Of a stretch of DNA of 62,244 nucleotides, positions 33,698 through 42,084 are shown piece by piece. Numbering within the stretch: position 1 is the stretch's first letter; each line of letters begins with the position of its first letter. The stretch comes from Methanobacteriota archaeon (lineage in GTDB: Archaea > Halobacteriota > Methanomicrobia > Methanomicrobiales > Methanomicrobiaceae), in NCBI GenBank assembly GCA_023396365.1, contig JAEWWL010000071.1:1-62244 (forward strand), read 5' to 3'. The notes under the pieces are model-generated. The model was given only the letters and a program-made list of their open reading frames with translations. It searched no databases and was not told where the DNA came from. The translations under genes were made by a program, and so were the position numbers.

Positions 33698-34852
33698 ATG
33701 ACGGATGTAAAAGTATACTCAACAAAAGCGTGCCAGTACTGCCGTCTTTTAAAGGCTTATCTTGAAAGGCACAATGTAAAATATGTAAGTATTGATGTGG
33801 GTGCCGATCAGGATGCTGCCAAAGAGATGATTGAGCTCTCCGGCCAGTACGGTGTCCCTGTATCTGTAATTGACGGAGAGGTCATCATCGGCTTTGATAT
33901 GGAAAGGCTTAACGAAATTTTCGGGGATTCAGAGGAGCCTGATTCTTATGATGTTCTTATACTTGGTGGAGGGCCTGCCGGACTTACAGCAGCCATGTAT
34001 TGTGCAAGAAAAATGCTTTCCTGTGCAATAATCACCGAAAATATCGGTGGACAGGCGCTTGAATCATGGTCTATAGAGAATTACATGGGATTTCGTGTTA
34101 TAACAGGCGCTGAACTGATGCATAAATTTGAAGAGCAGATACGCTCAAAGGACATTCGGATTGAGCTTGACAGCATTTCAAAAGTGTTTGAAAAGGAGGG
34201 TATATTTGTTGTAAAAACCTCTTCCGGGAGGATTTTTTCAGGAAAATCAATTATTATTGCAACCGGTGCAAAGCCACGCTGGCTTGGAATAGAAGGCGAA
34301 GAGAAGTATATTGGTAAGGGTATCAGTGCATGCTCGACATGCGACGGGCCTTTGTTTAAGGGAAAGGATGTATGCGTTGTCGGAGGCGGAAATTCAGCAC
34401 TATCTATTGCAATTGAGATGAGCAAAATTGCAAACATGGTATACCTCGTTGTAAGGAGCAAAATTAAAGCCGATGAAGCCTTTGTCAGGCAGTATGAGGG
34501 GATAAAAAACATAGAGACTTTTTTAGGCTATGAGGTTTTTGAGATTATTGGAAATGATATGATTCATGCAGCAAAAATAAAGAATCGTGATACCGGTGAG
34601 GAAAAGGTAATCTCAGTTTCAGGAATTTTCCCTGCATCCGGTCATTTTCCAAACACCGGCTTTATGGACGGCTTTGTCGAGCTTAACCAAAAAGGCGAGA
34701 TAATAACTGATAAAAATGGAAAAACAAGCATAAATGGTGTTTTTGCAGCGGGTGATGTCACTGATACAGAGGGAAAACAGGTAATAATTGCATCAGGTGA
34801 TGGTTCAAAAGCCGCTCTTTCGGCGTACTCTTATCTCATCCGCAATGAATAA
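33698..34852 (+). CDS. Glutaredoxin-like domain fused to thioredoxin reductase
   Basis: The product (384 residues from the ATG at 33698) starts with a glutaredoxin/NrdH-like domain of about 75 residues with CQYC at 12-15 and the cis-Pro GQYGVPVSVIDG. A complete low-molecular-weight thioredoxin reductase follows: VLILGGGPAGLTAAMY (FAD), the redox pair CSTC at 212-215, VCVVGGGNSALSIA (NAD(P)H) and FAAGDVTDTEGKQ. The fusion may let the reductase pass electrons straight to its own redoxin. Box A ATTTAAATA (33664-33672) is about 27 bp before 33698, so the ATG at 33683 is less likely. Rubrerythrin lies upstream. Confidence 0.92.
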   Translation: MTDVKVYSTKACQYCRLLKAYLERHNVKYVSIDVGADQDAAKEMIELSGQYGVPVSVIDGEVIIGFDMERLNEIFGDSEEPDSYDVLILGGGPAGLTAAMYCARKMLSCAIITENIGGQALESWSIENYMGFRVITGAELMHKFEEQIRSKDIRIELDSISKVFEKEGIFVVKTSSGRIFSGKSIIIATGAKPRWLGIEGEEKYIGKGISACSTCDGPLFKGKDVCVVGGGNSALSIAIEMSKIANMVYLVVRSKIKADEAFVRQYEGIKNIETFLGYEVFEIIGNDMIHAAKIKNRDTGEEKVISVSGIFPASGHFPNTGFMDGFVELNQKGEIITDKNGKTSINGVFAAGDVTDTEGKQVIIASGDGSKAALSAYSYLIRNE

Positions 34853-34945
34853 TCAAAAAATTTAAAAAAAATAATTTATTCTTTTCTGAAGTTTCTGAAT
34901 TTTTTTTTTCAAGAATATGGTTTGGAATAAAAAGGGATTTTTTTT

Positions 34946-35320
34946 CTAAGCCTCTGGCTCACTCAGATTGCATATTTTTAATTTGCAGACTCCTGCCATG
35001 AGTGAATTGGACTGCTCATAAAAAAGGTCGACAGATTCTTTAAAACCGCCTGTGTCTCCTGATTTTGCCTGCAGTCTTGCAATGCGGTAGATTTCAAGCG
35101 GAAGTGTTATATTTTTACCCTGGCTTTTCATCTCGCTTAATATGTATTTCATAAATTCCAGCTCATATTCTGTATTCAGGCTGTTTTCTATTGAGGTCTG
35201 TGCCGAAAATTCACTCCCGTTATGTGAAATCTGTGCATTGCCTGTGCATCCAGATGTTATCACTGCTCCTGATATAAGAATTAGAATAAATACTTCCCTT
35301 AATGCTTTTTTAATGCACAT
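34946..35320 (-). CDS. Small lipoprotein, unknown function
   Basis: The 124-residue product has an N-terminal basic stretch, a hydrophobic core and the lipobox ITSGC (Cys at about 25), so it is probably exported and lipid-anchored. The mature part is helical, with EYELEFMKYILSEMKSQGKN and LEIYRIARLQAKSGDTGGF, slightly recalling a TPR-like helical repeat. No family can be named. It is the only gene that could be read from the long gene-free region to its right. Confidence 0.65.
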   Translation of the reverse strand: MCIKKALREVFILILISGAVITSGCTGNAQISHNGSEFSAQTSIENSLNTEYELEFMKYILSEMKSQGKNITLPLEIYRIARLQAKSGDTGGFKESVDLFYEQSNSLMAGVCKLKICNLSEPEA

Positions 35321-36122
35321 GATATTTCCGAACTTTAAGCCTGTGAGCTTTCCTCTTTATTCTGTGAAGATTGCCTTAAATGGTCTTAATGGATTTTTTT
35401 CATTCATATAACCTTCAGGTTATACGGATGTTATATGGATAAAATAATTTTTTTTCGAAAAACAAAGTCCCAAATTGGAATTATTGAAGAAAACTGATCA
35501 AAAAATAAAATTTATGGATTTTTATGGACAATTATTTTCTGGCTTTATTTAAATTATCCTGCAAAATAAAATCTGCATGAATCTCTTCATGCAGTGTTTT
35601 ATGGAGTCGAGTGTGAATTATATATTTTGCAGGATTATCAAGTTTTGGGGCGTTTTTATCGCCGGCCGTTTCGGTTTTTATGTCTGGTGATTTTGGATTG
35701 TGATCCTACCTGATTTTGTCTGTCGAATTAATTGCAATTCTCTTTTTTTTTTGATGCTTTTGTTTTCAATGTTTCCGCACCACCTCCGGTTTTATAAATT
35801 TTCATGACTGAAATCTCTTTCATTCATGCATCATTCATTGACCGGCATCAGTGTGCCGTCATACATTTTTCAGATGGAGCATAAAAAGACTGCATTAAGC
35901 AATGTCCTTTCCTGCCATCCTTATACATCAGTTAATTTCTCCTGATATAAATGGGTTGAATGGAGGTTATTCATTCATTTAACCGGGAGGTTATACATGA
36001 ATTCAGTTTACCAAAACAAAGTTCTGCTGTGCTTTGGGGATTCATCATGTTAAATTAATCCCGGATAAACCCGGCTGCTGGTTCACTCAGGACTTAGGGT
36101 TTATATTGTCCTGTTTAAAATT
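35321..36122. other. 802-bp gene-free region with nested dyads and T-runs
   Basis: No credible coding frame is present on either strand. Seen: AACCT-TC-AGGTT (35411-35422); a box A-like TTTATTTAAATT at 35544-35555; a nested pair of stems at 35556-35635; GGCG/CGCC and CCG/CGG mini-stems each followed by T5 near 35649-35679; a T10 run at 35743-35752; CGGCA/TGCCG (35843-35847 with 35854-35858); and two copies of GGAGGTTAT (35962-35970, 35986-35994). The region separates the kinase's 3' end from the lipoprotein's 5' end. An untranslated RNA is possible. Confidence 0.6.
35556..35635. repeat. Nested inverted repeats: 13-bp outer stem enclosing an 8-bp hairpin
   Basis: ATCCTGCAAAATA (35556-35568) and TATTTTGCAGGAT (35623-35635) are perfect 13-base complements. 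Between them CTGCATGA (35573-35580) and TCATGCAG (35587-35594) form a perfect hairpin with a six-base loop. A box A-like element ends directly before the outer left arm. The arrangement could be an RNA structure or a pair of operators. The first eight bases of the outer arm also form the hairpin at 12739-12761. Confidence 0.75.
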
Positions 36123-38564
36123 TCAGGTGCTTTCATCAAAAATCAGGGGTTTTATGTTTTTGAGAGCGGAAATCAGCTCATTTATACTGCTATACCGGTC
36201 GTCAGGGTTTTTGGAGAGCATCTTTGTTATGATTTCATCAAATATTATGTTCTCCTCCCTGTTTTCTGAAGGCATAAGAGGTGTCCTGTATAGTATCTCA
36301 TCACTCATTTCAGCAACGCCCAATCCAGAAAATGGCTTTTGTCCGACCAGAATCTCATAGAATAATATTCCCATCTGGTAGATGTCTGTTCTTACATCTG
36401 GCTTCCCATATTTCTTTGGTGCAATCTGTTCAGGGGCTGCATAGTTTAGGGAAAAGCCAATAGTTGTTGTCTCATTTCCGTCACCTATTATTTTTCCAAG
36501 ACCCCAGTCTGTTATCTTTGGGTTATTGTCATCAGTTATGAGGATATTCTGTGGTTTTATATCACGGTGAATAATGTGCCTGCTGTGTGCATACAAAAGT
36601 CCGTTTGCTATACCGCATATTATTTTAAAGGCCTCTTTTTGTGTAAGCGGCAGGTCAAGGTCTGATAATGCCCTTGATACATATTCCATCTCAACAAATG
36701 GCACGGGAAGGATGTTGACAGAATATAGGCTTACAATATTCGGGTGTTTTAAATCCTCCCAGATTCTCATCTCTTTCATAAAGAGCCTGCCAGTTGCCTC
36801 GTCAAAATTAATTGGAACTTTTACTGCAACAACCTCTCCGTCTAAGCGTCTTTTTGCTTTAAATACTCTTGCAATCCCGCCTTTTCCAATAAACTCAACA
36901 TCCATGTATCTTTCATTCAGGGGGGCGGGGAAATATGAGCCGCTCATTCCTGAAGAGAGCACTTGTTTTTCATCAGGATACATAAAAGTTGAATCATGGT
37001 CATGCCCAATAATTGTAAAATTATGGGCGCTGAAAATTTTTTCACCCCATGTGCTTTCTGATTCATTGAAAAGACGGCTGAATACAACAGGTAAAAGCAC
37101 TGAAAGAACAAGAGCGGCAGGGTATGAGACCGATGTAATCGGCCCGAGATCCAGAGGTGCAGTTATAATTGCAATTATAAATGCCGCAGTTGAGGCGGCC
37201 GCAAATTGCGGATGTATCCTATACAGGGGCAGGGGGATTTTGGAGCGTATTATTCCAACTCCGAGAATACCTGATGATGCAATCAGGTATGCTGTCATAA
37301 GTATGAATCCAATCTGTACGAATCCGTAATCCACATTATTGTATACGAGCCTTGATGCATAGGATATTGAGGAGTACAAAAGGGCTGTTGCAAGTGCAAA
37401 ATATCCTCCTGAAAAGAATAAAATTTCGAGTTTTTTTGGTCTCCTTTCTGAATTAAGTGATCCAAAATCCCCTGAAAATGCGATGAGTCCTGCTGAAACT
37501 CCTGATATAAGAAGCATTAAAAATACTATCTCAAATGGCGAGCCGACATCCCACCAATCCGCTTTTTGTAAAGGCTTCTGTCCGGGCAAAATTCTGTTAA
37601 GCGAATTATTTCCAGACTTTGTTTCATCAGGACCCTGTGATCCTGTTTGTGTTCCGGCAGGCGCGAGGATATTGTAGTTTATGCTGTAATCAATCAGTGG
37701 AGAGTCATCAAGTACGTAGTTTGATGTATAGAACAGATTCTGCCAGTAGCTGCTTCCTCCTGTTGCGAGATTCTGCAGGTTAATGCTGTTTAAAAACATC
37801 TGGTTTTGTGTATTTATCAGACCTGCTGTTTCATAAGGGCTGTAGGGCTGATCGCCTATGCCGTTTTTATTCTCATCCTGTCCGTAATAGTCATTCCAGT
37901 AATTTCCCAGCTCTGACGTAAAATTCTGACCTGAATAAATATAGATCATGCTTGATGTAGACCATCTGACAGGTTTTGAGAGTGATTTTGCATTAATTGT
38001 GTTCTCAAAATTGTTAAGGTAGACTGCACAGTCTGCAGAATCATCAATAAAGAGGCCTATTCTGTGGCCTTTTATGTTGTTTCCGGAGATTGTTGTGCCT
38101 GCGGATGAAAAAACAGTTATTCCTACAGGTGTTTTAAGGATATCATTGTCAGATAATATGTTATTGTCAGAATTTATCAGGACTGCACATTCAGAATCAC
38201 CTGTAATTGTAAATCCTTCGATTGAAACGCCGTTGGAGTCTACTCTTATTCCCGCTTCTCCGGATATTGTAGTGATAACAGGTTTTCCTGTACCGGGGTC
38301 AGCACCGAGAAGCTGAACTGGTTTATTTATAATCAGATTCTCCCTGTACTCACCGCCAAAAACAACGATTGTTGCACCATCAGCGGCAGAGTCAAGTGCC
38401 TCTGATATAGTAGAAAAAGTGCTCTGACCAACTCTTACATCGCCTGCACAGGCAGGATATACTGCCAGTGAAAAAGAGAGCATGATAAAAAGAAAAAGCA
38501 AAAAGATTTGCTTTGATGAAGCATATATTATGGATTTATCAATTGAATTATCTGTCCCCCTCAT
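36123..38564 (-). CDS. Transmembrane Ser/Thr protein kinase with extracellular NosD-like beta-helix sensor
   Basis: The 813-residue protein joins an exported sensor to a Hanks-type kinase. A signal sequence lies at about 19-40. Residues 42-260 form a right-handed beta-helix of the NosD/CASH type (GITVFSSAGTTISGNNIKG, GNYWNDYYGQDENKNGIGD). Five membrane helices lie at about 346-363, 379-400, 412-437, 455-471 and 481-498, which puts the C-terminus inside. The kinase (about 552-805) has GKGGIARV (560-567), Lys 582, Glu 598, HRD 666-668 and APE 710-712, so it should be active. The metal motif is DWG (686-688), not DFG. It is last in a leftward cluster after PP2C and HTH-FHA genes. Confidence 0.93.
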   Translation of the reverse strand: MRGTDNSIDKSIIYASSKQIFLLFLFIMLSFSLAVYPACAGDVRVGQSTFSTISEALDSAADGATIVVFGGEYRENLIINKPVQLLGADPGTGKPVITTISGEAGIRVDSNGVSIEGFTITGDSECAVLINSDNNILSDNDILKTPVGITVFSSAGTTISGNNIKGHRIGLFIDDSADCAVYLNNFENTINAKSLSKPVRWSTSSMIYIYSGQNFTSELGNYWNDYYGQDENKNGIGDQPYSPYETAGLINTQNQMFLNSINLQNLATGGSSYWQNLFYTSNYVLDDSPLIDYSINYNILAPAGTQTGSQGPDETKSGNNSLNRILPGQKPLQKADWWDVGSPFEIVFLMLLISGVSAGLIAFSGDFGSLNSERRPKKLEILFFSGGYFALATALLYSSISYASRLVYNNVDYGFVQIGFILMTAYLIASSGILGVGIIRSKIPLPLYRIHPQFAAASTAAFIIAIITAPLDLGPITSVSYPAALVLSVLLPVVFSRLFNESESTWGEKIFSAHNFTIIGHDHDSTFMYPDEKQVLSSGMSGSYFPAPLNERYMDVEFIGKGGIARVFKAKRRLDGEVVAVKVPINFDEATGRLFMKEMRIWEDLKHPNIVSLYSVNILPVPFVEMEYVSRALSDLDLPLTQKEAFKIICGIANGLLYAHSRHIIHRDIKPQNILITDDNNPKITDWGLGKIIGDGNETTTIGFSLNYAAPEQIAPKKYGKPDVRTDIYQMGILFYEILVGQKPFSGLGVAEMSDEILYRTPLMPSENREENIIFDEIITKMLSKNPDDRYSSINELISALKNIKPLIFDEST

Positions 38565-38691
38565 ACCTGTTCCCGTCTTAACCTGGCTTTGAATTATATT
38601 CTGCCTCTCAAGTTTAGATGTGTTTTGGTTTATACCGGAGGAGGAGATAATTTATCCCGGATATTTTTATTAGATATTTTCAGGTTATTTT

Positions 38692-39471
38692 TCATGTGAT
38701 GTTAAAAATCAGTCTTGCTCCCTTTGCGCCTCTTGCAAGATCAAGCATATCCCCGTTTTTAACAGGATTTTCCCTTCCATGCTGAATTTTTTTATTGTTA
38801 ATGTAGCTGCCGCCGGTACTTTTGCAGTCTTCATAAAACCACTCATCTCCTCTTTGGATAAATCTGCCATGAGGTTTTGTAACTCTTGTCACAGCTTCAT
38901 ATCCTGATGAGAGAATAATTGAGCCTTCTTTTAAAATTTCCGGTGCTGATATGTCTTCGCGACCGACCGGGACCTCTTTTTCCTTTAAAGGCCATACTTT
39001 TCCGTCATCCTCTCCGCCAAGAACGATGACGACCGGAATGCCTGTTTTTTCTCCGCTTTCAAGCATGCTGCGGACAGATTTTAGTTTTGAATTAAGTTCA
39101 TCCTCGCCGATTCTTATATCTATGTTGCTGAATATGCTCAAATTACGGATTATGCCCTCCATTCCTCCGGGGATAAGCGAATATTTCCAAACCGGAAGAG
39201 AACCTTTGGAAGTCTGTCTTCCCATTCCGGCTTCTTTTTTGATTACACCTGTGTTTAAAAGCTTATCAAGGTGTTTTTTTGTATTTTCGTAGCTTGTATT
39301 AATCTCTTTTGCAATCTCCCTGACTTCTTTCGGGTGATGCTCAATTAATTTGAGAATTTTCAGCCTTGTCGGGTTTGAGAGGACATTTAAGTATTCTGAA
39401 AGATCCTCATAGAAGTCCGGGTCATTTGAAATGGCGATTGTATTTTCGTTTATGTCTTCATCCATGTGCAT
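38692..39471 (-). CDS. ArsR-type HTH regulator fused to an FHA phosphothreonine-binding domain
   Basis: Residues 20-100 form an ArsR-like winged helix: LNVLSNPTRLKILKLIEHHP, VREIAKEINTSYENTKKHLD and KEAGMGRQTSKGSLPVWKY. After a linker, residues about 155-257 form an FHA domain: VPVGREDIS, VTRVTKPHGRFIQ, WFYEDCKSTGGSYINNKKI and LARGAKGARLIFN, matching GR, a T-R/H phosphate-binding turn and the N-G-T/S-x-V-N loop. FHA domains bind phosphothreonine, so this could be a DNA-binding output of the neighbouring kinase. Start is ambiguous: GTG 39474, ATG 39471 or ATG 39465; 39471 is used. The kinase gene follows after 127 bp. Confidence 0.9.
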   Translation of the reverse strand: MHMDEDINENTIAISNDPDFYEDLSEYLNVLSNPTRLKILKLIEHHPKEVREIAKEINTSYENTKKHLDKLLNTGVIKKEAGMGRQTSKGSLPVWKYSLIPGGMEGIIRNLSIFSNIDIRIGEDELNSKLKSVRSMLESGEKTGIPVVIVLGGEDDGKVWPLKEKEVPVGREDISAPEILKEGSIILSSGYEAVTRVTKPHGRFIQRGDEWFYEDCKSTGGSYINNKKIQHGRENPVKNGDMLDLARGAKGARLIFNIT

Positions 39472-39561
39472 CACTTTTAAAATTTTCAGCTTTTCTTAAA
39501 TTCGCGCTTTCGCATATTAATTATGTCAGTTGAAACTGCAAATTTTCAGCCGGCCAAATCC

Positions 39562-40266
39562 CTAAATTATCATAACTACTGCTGTTATATTATCATCCGA
39601 TGAGAGCATTGCGGATCTGATGAGCTCTTTTGCAATATCATTTGCCGGTTTTTTCCTCAGGATTGCTTCTATATCTCTTTTTGAAATGTAGTCATGAAGG
39701 CCGTCGCTTGAAAGAAGGATGGTATCATCAGCATTAGCAGTAAAGCAGTATGTATCAACTGTAAAATCCCCCCCGAGTGAGTGGTTGATAATATGCTTCA
39801 TAGGGTGAAAACGAGCGGCATCGGGTTCAACAAGGCCTTTTCTGACGAGATCCTGTACAAGTGAATGATCTGATGTGACCTGCCTTAATTCACTGCTGCA
39901 ATGGTAAAGGCGGGAGTCGCCTGTGTTTGCAGCTATTACACAGTTGTCCTCAACAAATGCGGCAACAAGAGTTGTTCCCATCCCCTCCTGTTTACCAGAT
40001 GCGTTCCTTAAAATCTCTGAATCGGCTTCATTGAATGCATGTATCAGAAGCTCTTTTTTCTCATCTGCATCCATACCTTCAAAATAACCATCCGAAAACA
40101 CCTTTCTGACTGTTTCGACAGCTATGTCTGATGCCACTTCACCTGCTGCATGCCCGCCGAGGCCGTCTGCAACTGCAAGCAAAAGACCCCTGCCTATCCG
40201 CGCCGCAATATAGGAATCTTCATTGGATACCCTTTTTCCGGCAATTGAAACAGCACTATAATCCAT
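39562..40266 (-). CDS. PP2C-family Ser/Thr protein phosphatase (Stp type)
   Basis: PP2C phosphatases remove phosphate from Ser/Thr using two Mn/Mg ions. This 234-residue protein has all the core motifs: RVSNEDSY (metal Asp, about 12-19), AVADGLGGHAAGEVAS (31-46), GMGTTLVAAFV, VIAANTGDSRLYHC, LLSSDGLHDYIS and DDNITAVVMII at the end. It has the Stp1-like compact form without regulatory domains, and no signal peptide, so it is cytoplasmic. The ATG at 40266 is preferred to the TTG at 40272. As first gene of the cluster it probably opposes the kinase encoded downstream. Confidence 0.93.
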   Translation of the reverse strand: MDYSAVSIAGKRVSNEDSYIAARIGRGLLLAVADGLGGHAAGEVASDIAVETVRKVFSDGYFEGMDADEKKELLIHAFNEADSEILRNASGKQEGMGTTLVAAFVEDNCVIAANTGDSRLYHCSSELRQVTSDHSLVQDLVRKGLVEPDAARFHPMKHIINHSLGGDFTVDTYCFTANADDTILLSSDGLHDYISKRDIEAILRKKPANDIAKELIRSAMLSSDDNITAVVMII

Positions 40267-40524
40267 AAACAACCGTGTTCTCTATTTTGGAACAGTTTAA
40301 AAGCCGGGGCCTGATATTAGCCTGCTTTTTCGCTGTCTGTATTATAATGCTCACATTTTAATCTGAATTTATATTAATATTCACTATCTTTTCGGTGTGC
40401 AGGTTTAACCGGATGGTTAGACAATGGCTTTTTTTTTTGCCGGCATTAATAAAAGTCCATGATGCAGGAATGCCCGGGACTATTGGTTTAATATGCAAAA
40501 GGGCAAAATCGTTTAGAGAGATTT

Positions 40525-41142
40525 ATGAATTTCATGAAATTTTCAATAATATGTGGTTTTATTCTGGCTTTTTTTGTATGCTTTTGCGGGTGTACTGAAA
40601 CTTCGCAAAACACTGATCCTGGCATAGCTGAAAATGTTAGCGCCCTTTTTTCATCAGACCGGGAGATCCAGAAGGCAGCAGTTGAAAATCTTATAAAATC
40701 AGGTGAACCTGCAGTAATTCCGCTGACAAAAGTATTCTCAAAAGGCGATGATAATGCATCATATAGTGCAGCGGCAGCATTGATTTTGATTGGAAGACCT
40801 TCTGTTGATCCGCTTACAGGTCTTTTATCCTCAAATAACGAATACGAGCGCAACTGGGCTGCAATAACTCTTTCGGGCCTCGGAAAAACAGCAGTGCCTG
40901 CCCTTATCGGGGAGGTAAAAACCGGAACATCAGTGTCAAAGGAATCTGCCGCGATAGCACTCATAAGAATCGGAGAGGATGCAGTCCCGCTCCTCCAGCT
41001 GGAGCTTAATGTAGGCGATAAAAAATATTCCGGTGAAATTTCATCAATTATCCAGTCTATTTATGCAACAAAGGGTCTGAAGGAGAGGATCGCAGGCGAG
41101 GGTGATTCAGAAAATTCTGAGTCTTCTGAAACAAAGGCCTGA
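40525..41142 (+). CDS. HEAT-repeat lipoprotein
   Basis: The 205-residue product has a signal sequence with the lipobox CFCGC (Cys near 23) and four or five HEAT-like helical repeats: EIQKAAVENLIKSGEPAVIP, NASYSAAAALILIGRPSVDP, EYERNWAAITLSGLGKTAVP and SVSKESAAIALIRIGEDAVP. Such arrays act as protein-binding scaffolds. It would be anchored on the outer membrane face. It is divergent from the PP2C gene (258 bp between them) and 5 bp before the metallo-hydrolase. An extracytoplasmic partner of the kinase sensor is possible, but this is only positional inference. Confidence 0.85.
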   Translation: MNFMKFSIICGFILAFFVCFCGCTETSQNTDPGIAENVSALFSSDREIQKAAVENLIKSGEPAVIPLTKVFSKGDDNASYSAAAALILIGRPSVDPLTGLLSSNNEYERNWAAITLSGLGKTAVPALIGEVKTGTSVSKESAAIALIRIGEDAVPLLQLELNVGDKKYSGEISSIIQSIYATKGLKERIAGEGDSENSESSETKA

Positions 41143-41147
41143 ATTAT

Positions 41148-41987
41148 ATGAAATTAACAGTTCTTTGCGACAACAATACAATAACAGATCTCTACCTTAC
41201 AGGAGAGCCCGGCCTTTCATTTTTTATTGAGGATTTTGGGAAAAAAATTCTCTTTGATACAGGATATTCGGATGTTTTCATAAAAAACGCAGAAAAACTC
41301 GGAATAAATCTTCTTATGACAGATTATATCGTTCTCTCACACGGGCATATCGATCATACGGGCGGTCTTGTTCACTTAAAAGAGATGTATAAAGAAGCAG
41401 AAAAAGAAGGATTGTCCTTTAAAAAACCAGCTTTAATTGCACATCCACAGGTATTCCGGGATATCTGTGATGATTCATTTGGAAGTATCGGCTCTCCTGT
41501 TAATTTTGAAAAAACCTCTGAGTTTGCAGACGTAGTCCTTACTAAAAAGCCATACAAAATAACAGAAAATCTTACCTTTATCGGGCAGGTATCTGAAAAA
41601 ACATCTTTTGAGCCCCCTTCATATGCAGGTGTATCCTTTGACTCTTCCGGAAAAAAATCTGCAGACTGCTCGCCTGATGATTCAGCCCTTGTTTATTCAG
41701 GTGAAAAAGGAATTGTTGTGATAACAGGCTGTTCGCACAGCGGAATATGTGCAATTGCAAAAGAGGCGGAAAAAGCCGTTGGAAGGAATGATTTTATTGA
41801 TATAATTGGAGGCTTTCATCTTCTTGATGCCAGTGAATACAGGCTTTTAAAGACAGGAGAATTTCTTAAAAATCTTGGCTTACAGCAGATTCATCCCTGT
41901 CATTGCACTGATTTTGGCGCAAAAGATAAACTCTCACGATATTTGAGTATAATTGAGGCAGGATGCGGATACGTCATATTTTATTAA
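41148..41987 (+). CDS. Metallo-beta-lactamase-fold hydrolase (COG1237, MJ0301-like)
   Basis: The 279-residue protein has the metal motif SHGHIDHTGG (about 64-73) with further ligands in VITGCSHSGICAI (about 195-207) and IIGGFHLLDAS. The start TVLCDNNTITDLYL and the order of motifs match COG1237, which includes the methanogen MJ0301 protein linked to dihydropteroate formation in methanopterin synthesis. It could serve that pathway, but the family is varied and the exact reaction is not certain from sequence. It follows the HEAT lipoprotein by 5 bp and should be cotranscribed. Confidence 0.8.
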   Translation: MKLTVLCDNNTITDLYLTGEPGLSFFIEDFGKKILFDTGYSDVFIKNAEKLGINLLMTDYIVLSHGHIDHTGGLVHLKEMYKEAEKEGLSFKKPALIAHPQVFRDICDDSFGSIGSPVNFEKTSEFADVVLTKKPYKITENLTFIGQVSEKTSFEPPSYAGVSFDSSGKKSADCSPDDSALVYSGEKGIVVITGCSHSGICAIAKEAEKAVGRNDFIDIIGGFHLLDASEYRLLKTGEFLKNLGLQQIHPCHCTDFGAKDKLSRYLSIIEAGCGYVIFY

Positions 41988-42084
41988 GCTCACATATCAG
42001 AAGTAATAATCGTGAGTGATCACATGGCAATATCTTTTCAGTATATAACGATGTGATTTAAAATTGAGGAGAATTAAAAAAAAT

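Noticed and set aside
36574..37329. 251-codon open frame on the plus strand inside the kinase gene
   Set aside because: The kinase is certain on the other strand, and the frame has no start context or recognisable domain.
40395..40598. 67-codon frame before the HEAT lipoprotein
   Set aside because: Overlaps the signal peptide of the well-supported lipoprotein in another frame and has no motif.
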